Assembly (NCBI GenBank): GCA_964538885.1
Contig: CAZIHR010000003.1
Span: forward strand, 1 to 48,450
Length of the DNA: 48,450 nt
Origin: JAPOPJ01 sp964538885
Lineage (GTDB): Archaea; Thermoproteota; Nitrososphaeria; Nitrososphaerales; Nitrosopumilaceae
Reading direction: 5' to 3'
The stretch's first letter is position 1, and each line of letters begins with the position of its first letter. Below the pieces are notes generated by a model that was given only the letters and a program-made list of their open reading frames with translations, was not told the DNA's origin and searched no databases. This document shows positions 32,126-39,653 of the stretch, piece after piece. A program made the position numbers and the translations under genes.

Positions 32126-32674
32126 TTGCAAAAGTTGATCGTATGTTTGACCGGTATGCCCGGAGCAGGTAAATCTACCATTGCGGCAGGACTGCAATCT
32201 CGAGGATACGAAATTATCAATCTTGGAGATGTGGTAAGAGCAGAAGCAGGACGGAGGAATTTGGAGCCCACAGGAACGAACTTGGGCAAATTGATGCTAG
32301 AGCTGCGAAGAAAAAACGGCCCGGGTGCTGTTGCATATCTAGTCCAAGAATCAATTGAAAAATCTGACTCTGCAGTCATAATTGTTGATGGAATACGCTC
32401 CAATGCGGAGATCGACGTACTTAGACAATGTGGGATTGTAAAACTACTTGCCATACATGCGTCAATTGATACCCGCTTTGGATTTCTGCAGCGGCGTGGT
32501 CGGCCAGATGACCCCGTAACTAGAGGAAACTTTGAGGAACGCGACAACAGAGAGCTGGGAGTTGGAATAAGTAACTCTATAGCACTATCTGAAGAGGTAA
32601 TTAATAACAACAATAAAAGCAAAGATGAACTGATTGATGCAGCATTTCAAAGAATCAAACGCTGGTTGGCATGA
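32126..32674 (+). CDS. UPF0200 P-loop kinase family protein
   Basis: A nucleotide kinase-like protein of about 182 residues. The P-loop is GMPGAGKST near the N-terminus, followed by LGDVVRAEA (substrate-binding helix), IIVDGIRSNAEIDVLRQ (Walker B-like) and RRGRPDDPVT, which looks like the lid. It resembles dephospho-CoA and adenylate kinases, and archaeal members are annotated UPF0200, substrate unknown. The start is uncertain: TTG at 32126 fits the usual start of the family just before LIVCLTG, whereas an ATG at 32033 would add 31 poorly conserved residues. It overlaps the UPF0201 gene by 4 bases; the two are a conserved archaeal pair. Confidence 0.85.
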   Translation: MQKLIVCLTGMPGAGKSTIAAGLQSRGYEIINLGDVVRAEAGRRNLEPTGTNLGKLMLELRRKNGPGAVAYLVQESIEKSDSAVIIVDGIRSNAEIDVLRQCGIVKLLAIHASIDTRFGFLQRRGRPDDPVTRGNFEERDNRELGVGISNSIALSEEVINNNNKSKDELIDAAFQRIKRWLA

Positions 32675-33078
32675 TTGTACAGATTCCCTGCACTGTTGAG
32701 ATGTCTTGCGCGGTATATCTGTCTGAGAGTGTGGACAAGATAAAGACTGCCATAGCTAACATATTTCCTGATTGTATGATAAATTATGAAAATTTCTCTC
32801 TCAGGGCAACATCTCAAAATATATCATCACTAGACGTACTACGCGAATCGATACAGTCAAGACACCAGCAAAAGACCTATAGGCGCACACTAGAAAAGCA
32901 CCTAGATGAAGATTCTGTCTGGTTCTATCTAAACAAGCAGGCCGCCTTTGCAAAGAAAGTTGCACTGTGTGGAGATGCCGATGAATCTCCACTTGGCCCA
33001 ATTACAGTAACTATTACTTCAAGATACATTAAACAGATAATAGAGTGGATTGCAGGGCAGAGATCTGTTAATTTGTAA
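32671..33078 (+). CDS. UPF0201 family protein
   Basis: A 135-residue alpha/beta protein of the archaeal UPF0201 family (DUF54-like), with SVDKIKTAIANIFPD near the start, the LRESIQSRHQQKTYRRTLEKHL helix pair and LNKQAAFAKKVALCGDADESPLGPITVTI at the end, each split here. Its ATG overlaps the stop codon of the UPF0200 kinase gene, and in other archaea the two are neighbours or fused. The fold resembles ribosomal protein L5-like structures, and an RNA-related role is possible but unproven. Confidence 0.85.
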   Translation: MIVQIPCTVEMSCAVYLSESVDKIKTAIANIFPDCMINYENFSLRATSQNISSLDVLRESIQSRHQQKTYRRTLEKHLDEDSVWFYLNKQAAFAKKVALCGDADESPLGPITVTITSRYIKQIIEWIAGQRSVNL

Positions 33079-33526
33079 TGGGCAGAATTTTACCGCCTAA
33101 AGTTTACTCATAAGAGACGCGACACATGGGTGGACAAATGCCAAGTCAACATACCACAATACCACACCAAGAAAAAAAGTTCAGATAAAATGATGTCAGT
33201 TTAGCGTGCCATCGTTATATCTTAATGTATTTGAAGAGTTTTGGAGGTAGGCACAGGCAACAGCTATTGCCATTATAATATGATGCGGCATTCTTTGAAT
33301 ACTTGGTATGCATGTATATCTTGATGGATGGGCCGTACTTTACTCATGAATTTTTGCCTTTAGCTATGTCGTGTTCAATGATATGCGGCTCAATTTGTAG
33401 TAGGACAGAAAAATACAAAGACAGAATTCACACACAACATCTGCAAATGCCATTATAGCTAAATAAAATTCAATATCTACAACACATTTTTTTAGCATCT
33501 ACTAGAAAAAACAATTATTCAAATAG
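33079..33526. other. Gene-free stretch
   Basis: About 450 bases without a clear gene. A 20-codon frame at 33126-33188 begins MGGQMPSQHTT and follows a TATA-like CATAAG, but is too short to judge. On the minus strand, 33190-33420 reads as possible protein (IIEHDIAKG, then a TGA, then VKYGPSIKIYMHTKYS), perhaps a gene relic. I find no RNA fold or repeat. Confidence 0.4.
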
Positions 33527-33904
33527 ATGTGGATGTTCGTAAAGCTAGGCCTAGTTGTACTGGTGGTGGCAATCTTTTTTGTGGCATTCTCCTCTGAAAT
33601 TAACGAATACTTTCCAAATGCTGCCACAACCGGCATAGATTCCCTCAAACAAGATCTAGATTCACTAACTAGGCAGCAGCTAAGCTCTGTAGAACTACAA
33701 ATTGATTCATCATCCCAAGATATACATACACGGCTATCTGATATGGGAAACAAGATTGTAGATGCTACATCTCACACATTTGTACAGGCCGAAGATCAGC
33801 TTGACTCTGTTGCTCAGCAAATAAGTCAAGATCTTGGAGATACCTCTGCTGAATTTATCGAGAAAAATGTCACCGAAAAACTCGAGTCAATATCAGGCCA
33901 GTGA
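33527..33904 (+). CDS. Single-pass membrane protein with helical exterior
   Basis: 125 residues: an N-terminal transmembrane helix (LGLVVLVVAIFFVAF) and then about 100 residues of Gln/Ser/Asp-rich amphipathic helix (LKQDLDSLTRQQLSSVELQ, IHTRLSDMGNKIVDATSH, AEDQLDSVAQQISQDL). The heptad pattern suggests an elongated coiled coil in the extracytoplasmic space. Start is ATG at 33527 or two codons later. It converges on Sir2 with 12 bases of overlap. No family is recognised. Confidence 0.6.
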   Translation: MWMFVKLGLVVLVVAIFFVAFSSEINEYFPNAATTGIDSLKQDLDSLTRQQLSSVELQIDSSSQDIHTRLSDMGNKIVDATSHTFVQAEDQLDSVAQQISQDLGDTSAEFIEKNVTEKLESISGQ

Positions 33905-34621
33905 CCGTTTTAGTGTGTGAACTAACTCGGGCAACATTTTTGCTGCCATCCCTCTTACTGAGAGATTCATCATCGGTGACATTTCTGTCTCTTCTGGATT
34001 GATCTCTATTAATGATGCGCTATTTTGCTTTGCATATCTTGGCAAAAGATCTGCTGGTGAAACTACAAGTGATGTACCTGCAATTACCATTACATCGCAC
34101 CTGCTTGCATGAGTGATGGCTTCCTGCCACACATCCTGTGGTAGTGCCTCTCCAAACCACACTACATCTGGGCGTAATATATTGCCACATTTGCAAAAGG
34201 GGGGAATCTCAGAAAATTTACTCTGGCTCTCTACCTTGAAATCACATATGGTGCATCGTATCTTTATTATGCTGCCGTGCAGTTCTAGTACATTGGTGCT
34301 TCCAGCTCTCTGGTGAAGTCCGTCTATATTTTGCGTCAATACTGTGGTGTCTGCAAGCTCTTCGAGTTCGGCAATTGCCTTGTGTCCTTTGTTGGGCATT
34401 GCGGCAAGTATGTTTTCTCTTCTTTCATTGTACCATTCCCACACGGTTCTGGGATCCTCCAAAAATGCATCAATGTGTGCCAGCTTCATTACATCATGGT
34501 TCCTCCACAGCCCGTCCTTGCCTCTGAATGTAGGTATGCCACTCTCTTGTGATATTCCGGCACCTGTAAACACCACTATTTTGCTTGCTTCCTTGAGCTT
34601 GTCTGCTATTGATTCGAACAT
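33893..34621 (-). CDS. NAD-dependent protein deacylase, Sir2 family
   Basis: A 242-residue sirtuin that removes acyl groups from lysines using NAD. The hallmark NAD site GAGISQESGIPTFRG is at residues 20-34, followed by TQNIDGLHQRAG, the catalytic ELHGS histidine, and a zinc ribbon of four cysteines (CTIC and CKC). VVWFGEALP and VIAGTSLVV match the C-terminal Rossmann part. In archaea, targets include chromatin protein Alba. Its ATG lies 3 bases after the RNase Z stop codon, so the two form an operon. Confidence 0.94.
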   Translation of the reverse strand: MFESIADKLKEASKIVVFTGAGISQESGIPTFRGKDGLWRNHDVMKLAHIDAFLEDPRTVWEWYNERRENILAAMPNKGHKAIAELEELADTTVLTQNIDGLHQRAGSTNVLELHGSIIKIRCTICDFKVESQSKFSEIPPFCKCGNILRPDVVWFGEALPQDVWQEAITHASRCDVMVIAGTSLVVSPADLLPRYAKQNSASLIEINPEETEMSPMMNLSVRGMAAKMLPELVHTLKRSLA

Positions 34622-34624
34622 GAT

Positions 34625-35524
34625 TTATCTGATTTTTATCTCAAGCAGATCTTTTGCACATATTACAGAATCGTGAATCTTGCCTGCCTCTTTTAGGTGG
34701 CCTGCATCGTCGCTATATCTGGTTGAAAAATGGGTCAGTATGAGATTTTTTACATTTGCGTTTCTTCCCAGTATTGCTGCCTGTCTTGCAGTGGAGTGGC
34801 CAGTCTTTTCTGCCCTACTTTTCAATTCTTCCAAGAATGTGGCATCAAATACAAGATAGTCACAATTCTCGAAAAATTTTTCTAGTTGCTTTGTAGATCT
34901 CGTATCGCCTGATATGCCGATCTTTTTGCCGGGTCTCTCTCTTCCCAGAATTTGGGCCGGTTCTATCTCTTTTCCGTGTATGGTTATGGTGTTGCCCTCT
35001 TGAAGCTTCTTCCAGAGTCTGCCTTCGGGAACTCCAAGTTCCAGTGCTTTTTCACGGTTGAATTTACCTGGCAGATCTTTTTCCCTAAATAGATACGAAA
35101 ATGCCGTTACTGGGTGGCTTGCCATACATGCATAGATGTAATACTCTTTTGAATTGCACACCAGACCTTCTTGTATTGTATTTATCAGAATTGGAAAGTT
35201 TGGCTTAAAGTTTAGCATTTTAATGTATGTGCTGATGAACTCATTAATGCCGTCAGGCCCGTATATCTCAAGCGGCTTGGTTCTGTCTCGCATATTCAGG
35301 GTTTGTAGCATTCCCAAAATTCCAATGCAGTGATCGCCATGCAGATGAGTTACAAATATCTTCATGTCTTTGTTCCAGCCCAGCCCTGATCTCAGATAAG
35401 CAACTTGTGTGGCTTCTCCTACATCAAACATTAGAATTTCTCCCTCCCTTTGAATACACACGCATGATAGTCCCCTCTTCTCTGTGGGAAGTGCTGCTGA
35501 TGTTCCTAGAAATATCAGTTTCAT
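34625..35524 (-). CDS. rnz: Ribonuclease Z (tRNA 3' processing)
   Basis: This metallo-beta-lactamase-fold endonuclease cuts pre-tRNA after the discriminator base. The start at 35522-35524 gives 299 residues beginning MKLIFLGTSAALPT, the classic short-form RNase Z start. The zinc motif HLHGDH is at 60-65, with GDTRST near 215 and the later LTHFSTRY and HSTARQA metal ligands. TATA-like DNA (AAGTATAAACT) precedes the ATG. It is transcribed first in an operon with Sir2. Upstream its spacer carries the first copy of a 74-bp direct repeat that bounds an inserted island. Confidence 0.94.
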   Translation of the reverse strand: MKLIFLGTSAALPTEKRGLSCVCIQREGEILMFDVGEATQVAYLRSGLGWNKDMKIFVTHLHGDHCIGILGMLQTLNMRDRTKPLEIYGPDGINEFISTYIKMLNFKPNFPILINTIQEGLVCNSKEYYIYACMASHPVTAFSYLFREKDLPGKFNREKALELGVPEGRLWKKLQEGNTITIHGKEIEPAQILGRERPGKKIGISGDTRSTKQLEKFFENCDYLVFDATFLEELKSRAEKTGHSTARQAAILGRNANVKNLILTHFSTRYSDDAGHLKEAGKIHDSVICAKDLLEIKIR

Positions 35525-35566
35525 CCTGTTTGAGTTTATACTTGCTAGACTTTTATGCATATAGAT

Positions 35567-35640
35567 GAATGTTAATGCAGCTTTTACAAATTTGGGATTA
35601 CAGTACAGCGTCGGAAATTCAGGCAATATATTGCCACTTA
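35567..35640. repeat. 74-bp direct repeat, left copy
   Basis: Matches 36830-36903 at 71 of 74 positions in the same orientation; the first 55 bases are identical. In this copy the right end contains a perfect palindrome GGCAATATATTGCC, which is broken in the other copy. Confidence 0.92.
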
Positions 35641-35821
35641 AAGCATAATGTTGTATCTTTGTTCATCAATTCTGCGTTGTGGTTTATACCACGAGTCCTT
35701 CCAGATTATTTATCTTGATTGAAAGGTTTAGATGAGCTAGAATTGGAGCAAAGCTCTACACCATTTTCTTTGATTTTATGAAAAAGACAAAAGATTTACG
35801 AGATGGAAAATCATACATAAT

Positions 35822-36061
35822 GTGGTATATGTACTAGTTAGTAGACATTTGGTGTTAGTAGACATGATGTCTAAATTTAGTTCTGTGATAGATAAAGCAC
35901 ACATATCGACTTTTGGATCCCACCACTTTTGTGGCTGGAAAAGTTGTCCAAAAGATGTACTATATTGTGATGTGCTGGTCTATAGTTGGATCGAAATACA
36001 GTGGTTGATTGCAGGTATTGCATCATGGCAGAACTTGTGCCAGGAGCATGAAACTATATGA
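35822..36061 (+). CDS. Uncertain ORF in front of the MNT gene
   Basis: A 79-codon frame with a GTG start whose TGA overlaps the ATG of the MNT gene (ATGA). It has several hydrophobic and aromatic residues and a cysteine/histidine cluster (HHFCGWKSCPKDVLYC), but no recognisable domain. It sits alone in otherwise non-coding DNA, so it may be a coupled leader gene or chance. Low confidence. Confidence 0.25.
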   Translation: MVYVLVSRHLVLVDMMSKFSSVIDKAHISTFGSHHFCGWKSCPKDVLYCDVLVYSWIEIQWLIAGIASWQNLCQEHETI

Positions 36062-36375
36062 TGACTGCTGAAATAATTTCGTCGATGGTGGATCGTATTG
36101 TCGGCCAATTCCATCCTGCTAGTATCATACTCTTCGGCTCTCAGGCACGCGGTGACACCAATGAATCAAGTGATGTGGATTTGCTGGTTGTTATGAACAA
36201 AGTTCATGACAGACGCCGCGCCGCAATTGAGATACGGCAGTCATTGAGGGATATGCCAATAAGTAAAGACATTATAGTTGCCACTCCTGACGAGATCGAG
36301 AAACGGAGACACGTGGCGGGAAACATAATTTATGCCGCACTGCAAGAAGGGATGATCGTATATGAGCGGCACTGA
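36058..36375 (+). CDS. mntA: MNT-domain nucleotidyltransferase (antitoxin)
   Basis: A 105-residue minimal nucleotidyltransferase. The signature GSQARG is at residues 27-32 and the metal-binding DVD at 39-41, as in MntA antitoxins. These silence their HEPN partners by adding AMP units to a tyrosine in the toxin. The rest is small alpha/beta (IIVATPDEIEKRRH, NIIYAALQEGMIVYE). The ATG at 36058 has a second in-frame ATG next to it. It overlaps the HEPN gene by 14 bases, the usual coupled layout. Confidence 0.88.
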   Translation: MMTAEIISSMVDRIVGQFHPASIILFGSQARGDTNESSDVDLLVVMNKVHDRRRAAIEIRQSLRDMPISKDIIVATPDEIEKRRHVAGNIIYAALQEGMIVYERH

Positions 36376-36775
36376 GTCAGCAGTGCAAGATGCATTACGT
36401 TGGCTACGATTCTCCAATGACGATCTCCGTGCAGCCTTGCGAATGATAAAAGATGATCCACCTTTGCCCCGTCATGCATGTTGGCTCTGCCAGCAGGCTA
36501 CAGAAAAGTCACTAAAGGCCGCTCTACTATTAGAGAGAATTTCTTTTCCACCCACCCACGACTTGGACATTTTACGAAATCTGCTTCCAAAGAATTGGGT
36601 CATATGTGATGTGGACGGTGACCTATCGGTGTTAACTGAATGGGCAGTTGATGCAAGGTATCCTGGGTATTGGCCAGAACCATCTTTTGATGATGCAATT
36701 GAGGCAGAATCCAAAGCCCGCCCAATCTGTGATTTGGTGTCAGCAGAGTTCAAGCGTCGTGGTATACATCTCTAA
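36362..36775 (+). CDS. HEPN-domain ribonuclease toxin
   Basis: A 137-residue all-helical HEPN protein. The N-terminal half has ALRWLRFSNDDLRAAL and ACWLCQQATEKSLKAALL, typical of HEPN helices. The catalytic Rx4-6H motif is present as R59...H66 (RISFPPTH). A Tyr lies in ARYPGYW near residue 98, close to the place where MntA-type partners attach AMP, though the exact modified residue cannot be assigned. With MNT upstream this makes a two-gene toxin-antitoxin unit inside the island. Target RNAs are unknown, with tRNA a common one for the family. Confidence 0.87.
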   Translation: MSGTESAVQDALRWLRFSNDDLRAALRMIKDDPPLPRHACWLCQQATEKSLKAALLLERISFPPTHDLDILRNLLPKNWVICDVDGDLSVLTEWAVDARYPGYWPEPSFDDAIEAESKARPICDLVSAEFKRRGIHL

Positions 36776-36829
36776 TGGAAATACACAACGTCACATATGG
36801 CTGCAACTTAGATGTACATGGCAACGATA

Positions 36830-36903
36830 GAATGTTAATGCAGCTTTTACAAATTTGGGATTACAGTACAGCGTCGGAAATTCAGATAACATATTGCCAC
36901 TTA
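36830..36903. repeat. 74-bp direct repeat, right copy
   Basis: Right copy of the repeat at 35567-35640. It ends exactly on the TAA stop of PRPP synthetase (36901-36903), so it is native spacer sequence. Confidence 0.92.
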
Positions 36904-37797
36904 ATTTATCATCTTGGCAATCGCACCTGAGACATCTACTCTAATACCATTACCTGGAATAGTATTGGTGCTGACAATCTCTGCGATTCCTGCCATTGTG
37001 ATCTTTTTTTCTGCATCTCCTATCAAGAGCCCATGTGTACATGTAGCAAATATTTTTGCACATCCGCCCTTTTTGAGGAATTTAGCCGCCTCAATTATAC
37101 TCCCGCCGGTACTTATCATGTCATCGACCAGAATTATATTCATGTTTCTTACTTTGGCATCCTTTGTCTTGATGTTTACTTTGCCTGTCTTTCTGTCTCT
37201 ATTTTTTTCAAGCGCAATGTAATTTGTTTCTAAATTGTTGGCAAATATTTTTGCACGTTCCTCTCCGCCTTGATCGGGTGATACCACCAAAGCATTCTTC
37301 AAATTCATCTTTTTGAAATATTTTACAAGCTCTGGCATTGCAGTTACATGTGTGGTCTTTATCTCAAAGTGCTCCAGTCCGATTTTACTATGTATGTCGA
37401 CAATTATGATCTCTGATGCGCCAGCAGCTATAATCAATTTTGCCAGCACCTTTGCAGTAACTATCTCACCTTGTAGAAATTCTCTGTCCTGCCTTGCGTA
37501 TCCCATATATGGAATTACTACAGTCACATGCCTTGCCATATCTTTAGCTTTTGCAATTAGAGATAATGCATGAACCAGATTCGTGTCTACTGGTGGGCAG
37601 ATGGATTGTACCACAACTATCTTTTTATTTGATGGTATTTTGTCAAGTGTAATTTTGCTTTCTCCATCTGGAAAAGCTATAGTACGTGCCTTTACGAGTT
37701 TGGCTCTCAATTTCCTTGCAATCTTTTTTGCCAGCTCTCCTGAAGACGTGCCGGCAATTACTGATATTTCACTCAAGTGATTCGTGTGGGGGACCAA
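36901..37797 (-). CDS. prs: Ribose-phosphate pyrophosphokinase
   Basis: This enzyme makes PRPP from ribose-5-phosphate and ATP for nucleotide, histidine and cofactor synthesis. The 298 residues carry FPDGESKITL, the ATP loop YARQDREFLQGEIVTAK, DIHSKIGLEHF, SPDQGGEERAK and the PRPP loop VDDMISTGGSI near residue 218. It is shorter than bacterial Prs, as in archaea. The start is TTG at 37797, 2 bases after the MscS stop codon; a TTG seven codons later (SEISVIAG) is equally possible. It is probably cotranscribed with the mechanosensitive channel. Confidence 0.93.
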   Translation of the reverse strand: MVPHTNHLSEISVIAGTSSGELAKKIARKLRAKLVKARTIAFPDGESKITLDKIPSNKKIVVVQSICPPVDTNLVHALSLIAKAKDMARHVTVVIPYMGYARQDREFLQGEIVTAKVLAKLIIAAGASEIIIVDIHSKIGLEHFEIKTTHVTAMPELVKYFKKMNLKNALVVSPDQGGEERAKIFANNLETNYIALEKNRDRKTGKVNIKTKDAKVRNMNIILVDDMISTGGSIIEAAKFLKKGGCAKIFATCTHGLLIGDAEKKITMAGIAEIVSTNTIPGNGIRVDVSGAIAKMIN

Positions 37798-37799
37798 GT

Positions 37800-39530
37800 T
37801 TAATCTTCACCCTCTCCGCGTCCACTATCTCCCACACCATACTCGTCTACTACCTGTTTTCTTGCAGCATCCTTTTGACCTATCTCTTTAGCTTCTCTTT
37901 CCTCATCTCCCTGATATATGGTTCTAATTGGCCACGGAATTCGAATATCATATCTCTTGAATTCCTCATACATGATCATTCTCAATTCTGCCTTTGTCTG
38001 GAACTGGGAACCATAATCCCTCACATATACCCACATTGAAAAGTCAAGTGATGAGTCATTAAAGTTGGTAAATCTCACCACTGGCTGCGTCACATCCACA
38101 TGTAGATCCTTGTCACAGCCGCAGCTCTGCCTGTTCTCATTAAGATATGGACATCTATTCTGCCTTACAAGATGCCGTTTTTTTGTATCGACAATTTCTT
38201 TCATGCCTCTCTCTCCCACCTTAACTAGGATTGCTGAAACCTGCCTTGGATCATTCAGGTATGATACGCCGACCTTTACTGTTGCTGGTACAAGCCTATT
38301 TTCTTTGGTATAGTTTACAACTTGAGCCGCAACAAGCTGCCTTGTGGGAATTACTGCAATGGACTCGTGCAGTGCATCCCTAAGATATGTGACTCTGGGG
38401 GTAATTTTGTGGACATAGCCATTATATCCGGTGTCAACTTGGATTCTGTCCCCCTCTGAGAATATCTTGTCTTTTTTAATAATTAGATATGCAAAATAGT
38501 TCTGCATAGTCTCTTGCAGTGCTAGTCCGAGCCCAATTGAGAATCCGCCCGTGGCTGTAGCCAATACAAAAAGGTCAACACCCCACCACGCAAGAACTCC
38601 CAATACTGTGGCACCAAATATTGCAATTGATAGAAGCTGCTTTACGGACTTTGGTACCCCGCTCTTCTTCTTTTTTGCATAGCCGGCAGGTTTTGAGCTC
38701 GGTACTATTGGATCGAATCCGCGTACTCTTTTTTCCTCCCTCCATACATCTATCGGATATATCTCTTCAGGGGTTGCACCGGCCTTTAGCTTCCTTCCAG
38801 ATTGGTTATTCCCCGTAATACAATTGTTGAAATATTCGACATACTTTGCTCGCTCTGATTTTTTCCACTCCTCATATGGATTTTTTACTAATTTTTCATA
38901 ATCGCCTATTGGATTTCCCTTACTAGTGCGGAACTGCTCCAGAAACTTTCTACCTTCTTCTGTCTTTAGGTGATTTTGAAACTCGTCTTCTTCAATATCT
39001 TTTGGAATAACTTTTGGCGGTAGCCACTTGTAGAGTCGGTGAAATAGATTTTCCTTATCATCAGAGAATCCTCTGAGATCAAACCACATACCAAAGTCAT
39101 TTTTTTCAAGAATTGATTTGTCTCTCTTGGCAAGTATTATGGGAATTAAATGAGATACGGTGTACCCTATTACAAGTATGTTGAATGTGTTGAGAATCTT
39201 TGCAAATGTATCTTCTACAGTCAATCCCAAATTTGCAGTGTGATCCTCTCCAAATAGTTCCGAGTTCTGTATGTATGCGTTGGTTGATGATATTAGTGCA
39301 ATTGCAAAGAGTGGTAATACGGCACTGCGAAGAAAGCGGGTCACATGTGGCCGCGTATAGTAGATCTTTTGGCCCCTTACCCAGGATGAAAATTTTCTGT
39401 ATGCCGCAACTATAACTATAATGCCGACAATCATGATGGCAAATGCAAGCTGGAGTGACTCTGAAGATGCAAGGAGCTGTGAGACTGCCTCAAACTCACC
39501 TACAGGGAGCTGCGATATATCGTCTGCCAT
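37800..39530 (-). CDS. MscS-type mechanosensitive channel, large form
   Basis: A 576-residue membrane channel of the MscS family, which opens on membrane tension to release solutes during hypo-osmotic shock. Residues 20-130 hold three N-terminal helices; a cytoplasmic insert of some 130 charged residues follows. The pore helix region comes around 300-350 (FVLATATGGFSIGLGLALQETMQNYFAYLII), with the Gly/Ala face of TM3. The beta domain (DRIQVDTGYNGYVHKITPRVTYL) lies at about 365-390. A CPYLNENRQSCGCDKD stretch near 470 is a cysteine-rich insertion in the cage domain and unusual for the family; it may bind a metal. The end is acidic. It precedes prs by 2 bases. Confidence 0.88.
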   Translation of the reverse strand: MADDISQLPVGEFEAVSQLLASSESLQLAFAIMIVGIIVIVAAYRKFSSWVRGQKIYYTRPHVTRFLRSAVLPLFAIALISSTNAYIQNSELFGEDHTANLGLTVEDTFAKILNTFNILVIGYTVSHLIPIILAKRDKSILEKNDFGMWFDLRGFSDDKENLFHRLYKWLPPKVIPKDIEEDEFQNHLKTEEGRKFLEQFRTSKGNPIGDYEKLVKNPYEEWKKSERAKYVEYFNNCITGNNQSGRKLKAGATPEEIYPIDVWREEKRVRGFDPIVPSSKPAGYAKKKKSGVPKSVKQLLSIAIFGATVLGVLAWWGVDLFVLATATGGFSIGLGLALQETMQNYFAYLIIKKDKIFSEGDRIQVDTGYNGYVHKITPRVTYLRDALHESIAVIPTRQLVAAQVVNYTKENRLVPATVKVGVSYLNDPRQVSAILVKVGERGMKEIVDTKKRHLVRQNRCPYLNENRQSCGCDKDLHVDVTQPVVRFTNFNDSSLDFSMWVYVRDYGSQFQTKAELRMIMYEEFKRYDIRIPWPIRTIYQGDEEREAKEIGQKDAARKQVVDEYGVGDSGRGEGED

Positions 39531-39653
39531 GCCATTTTATCAAATATTCCTTGAATACAAAGGTTAAGGCACGGCTTCAAATGGTCCAAATGGCCATGCT
39601 CACTTGTGCTCAATGTAGAACCTTTAACAAGATCCATTATACCATACTATCAT

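Larger units (their letters stand above)
35641..36829. mobile_element. Inserted island with MNT-HEPN toxin-antitoxin
   Basis: A 1.19-kb segment lies between two copies of a 74-bp host sequence. The right copy includes the stop codon of PRPP synthetase and the spacer after it; the left copy is the same spacer in front of RNase Z. Removing one repeat plus the island would restore a simple prs-rnz junction. The cargo is an MNT/HEPN pair. No integrase is present, so the mechanism of entry (target duplication, recombination between repeats) is open. Confidence 0.7.

Noticed and set aside
33190..33420. Minus-strand protein-like stretch with one TGA between UPF0201 and the next gene
   Set aside because: Too short and without any recognisable motif; kept only as a remark in the gap entry.
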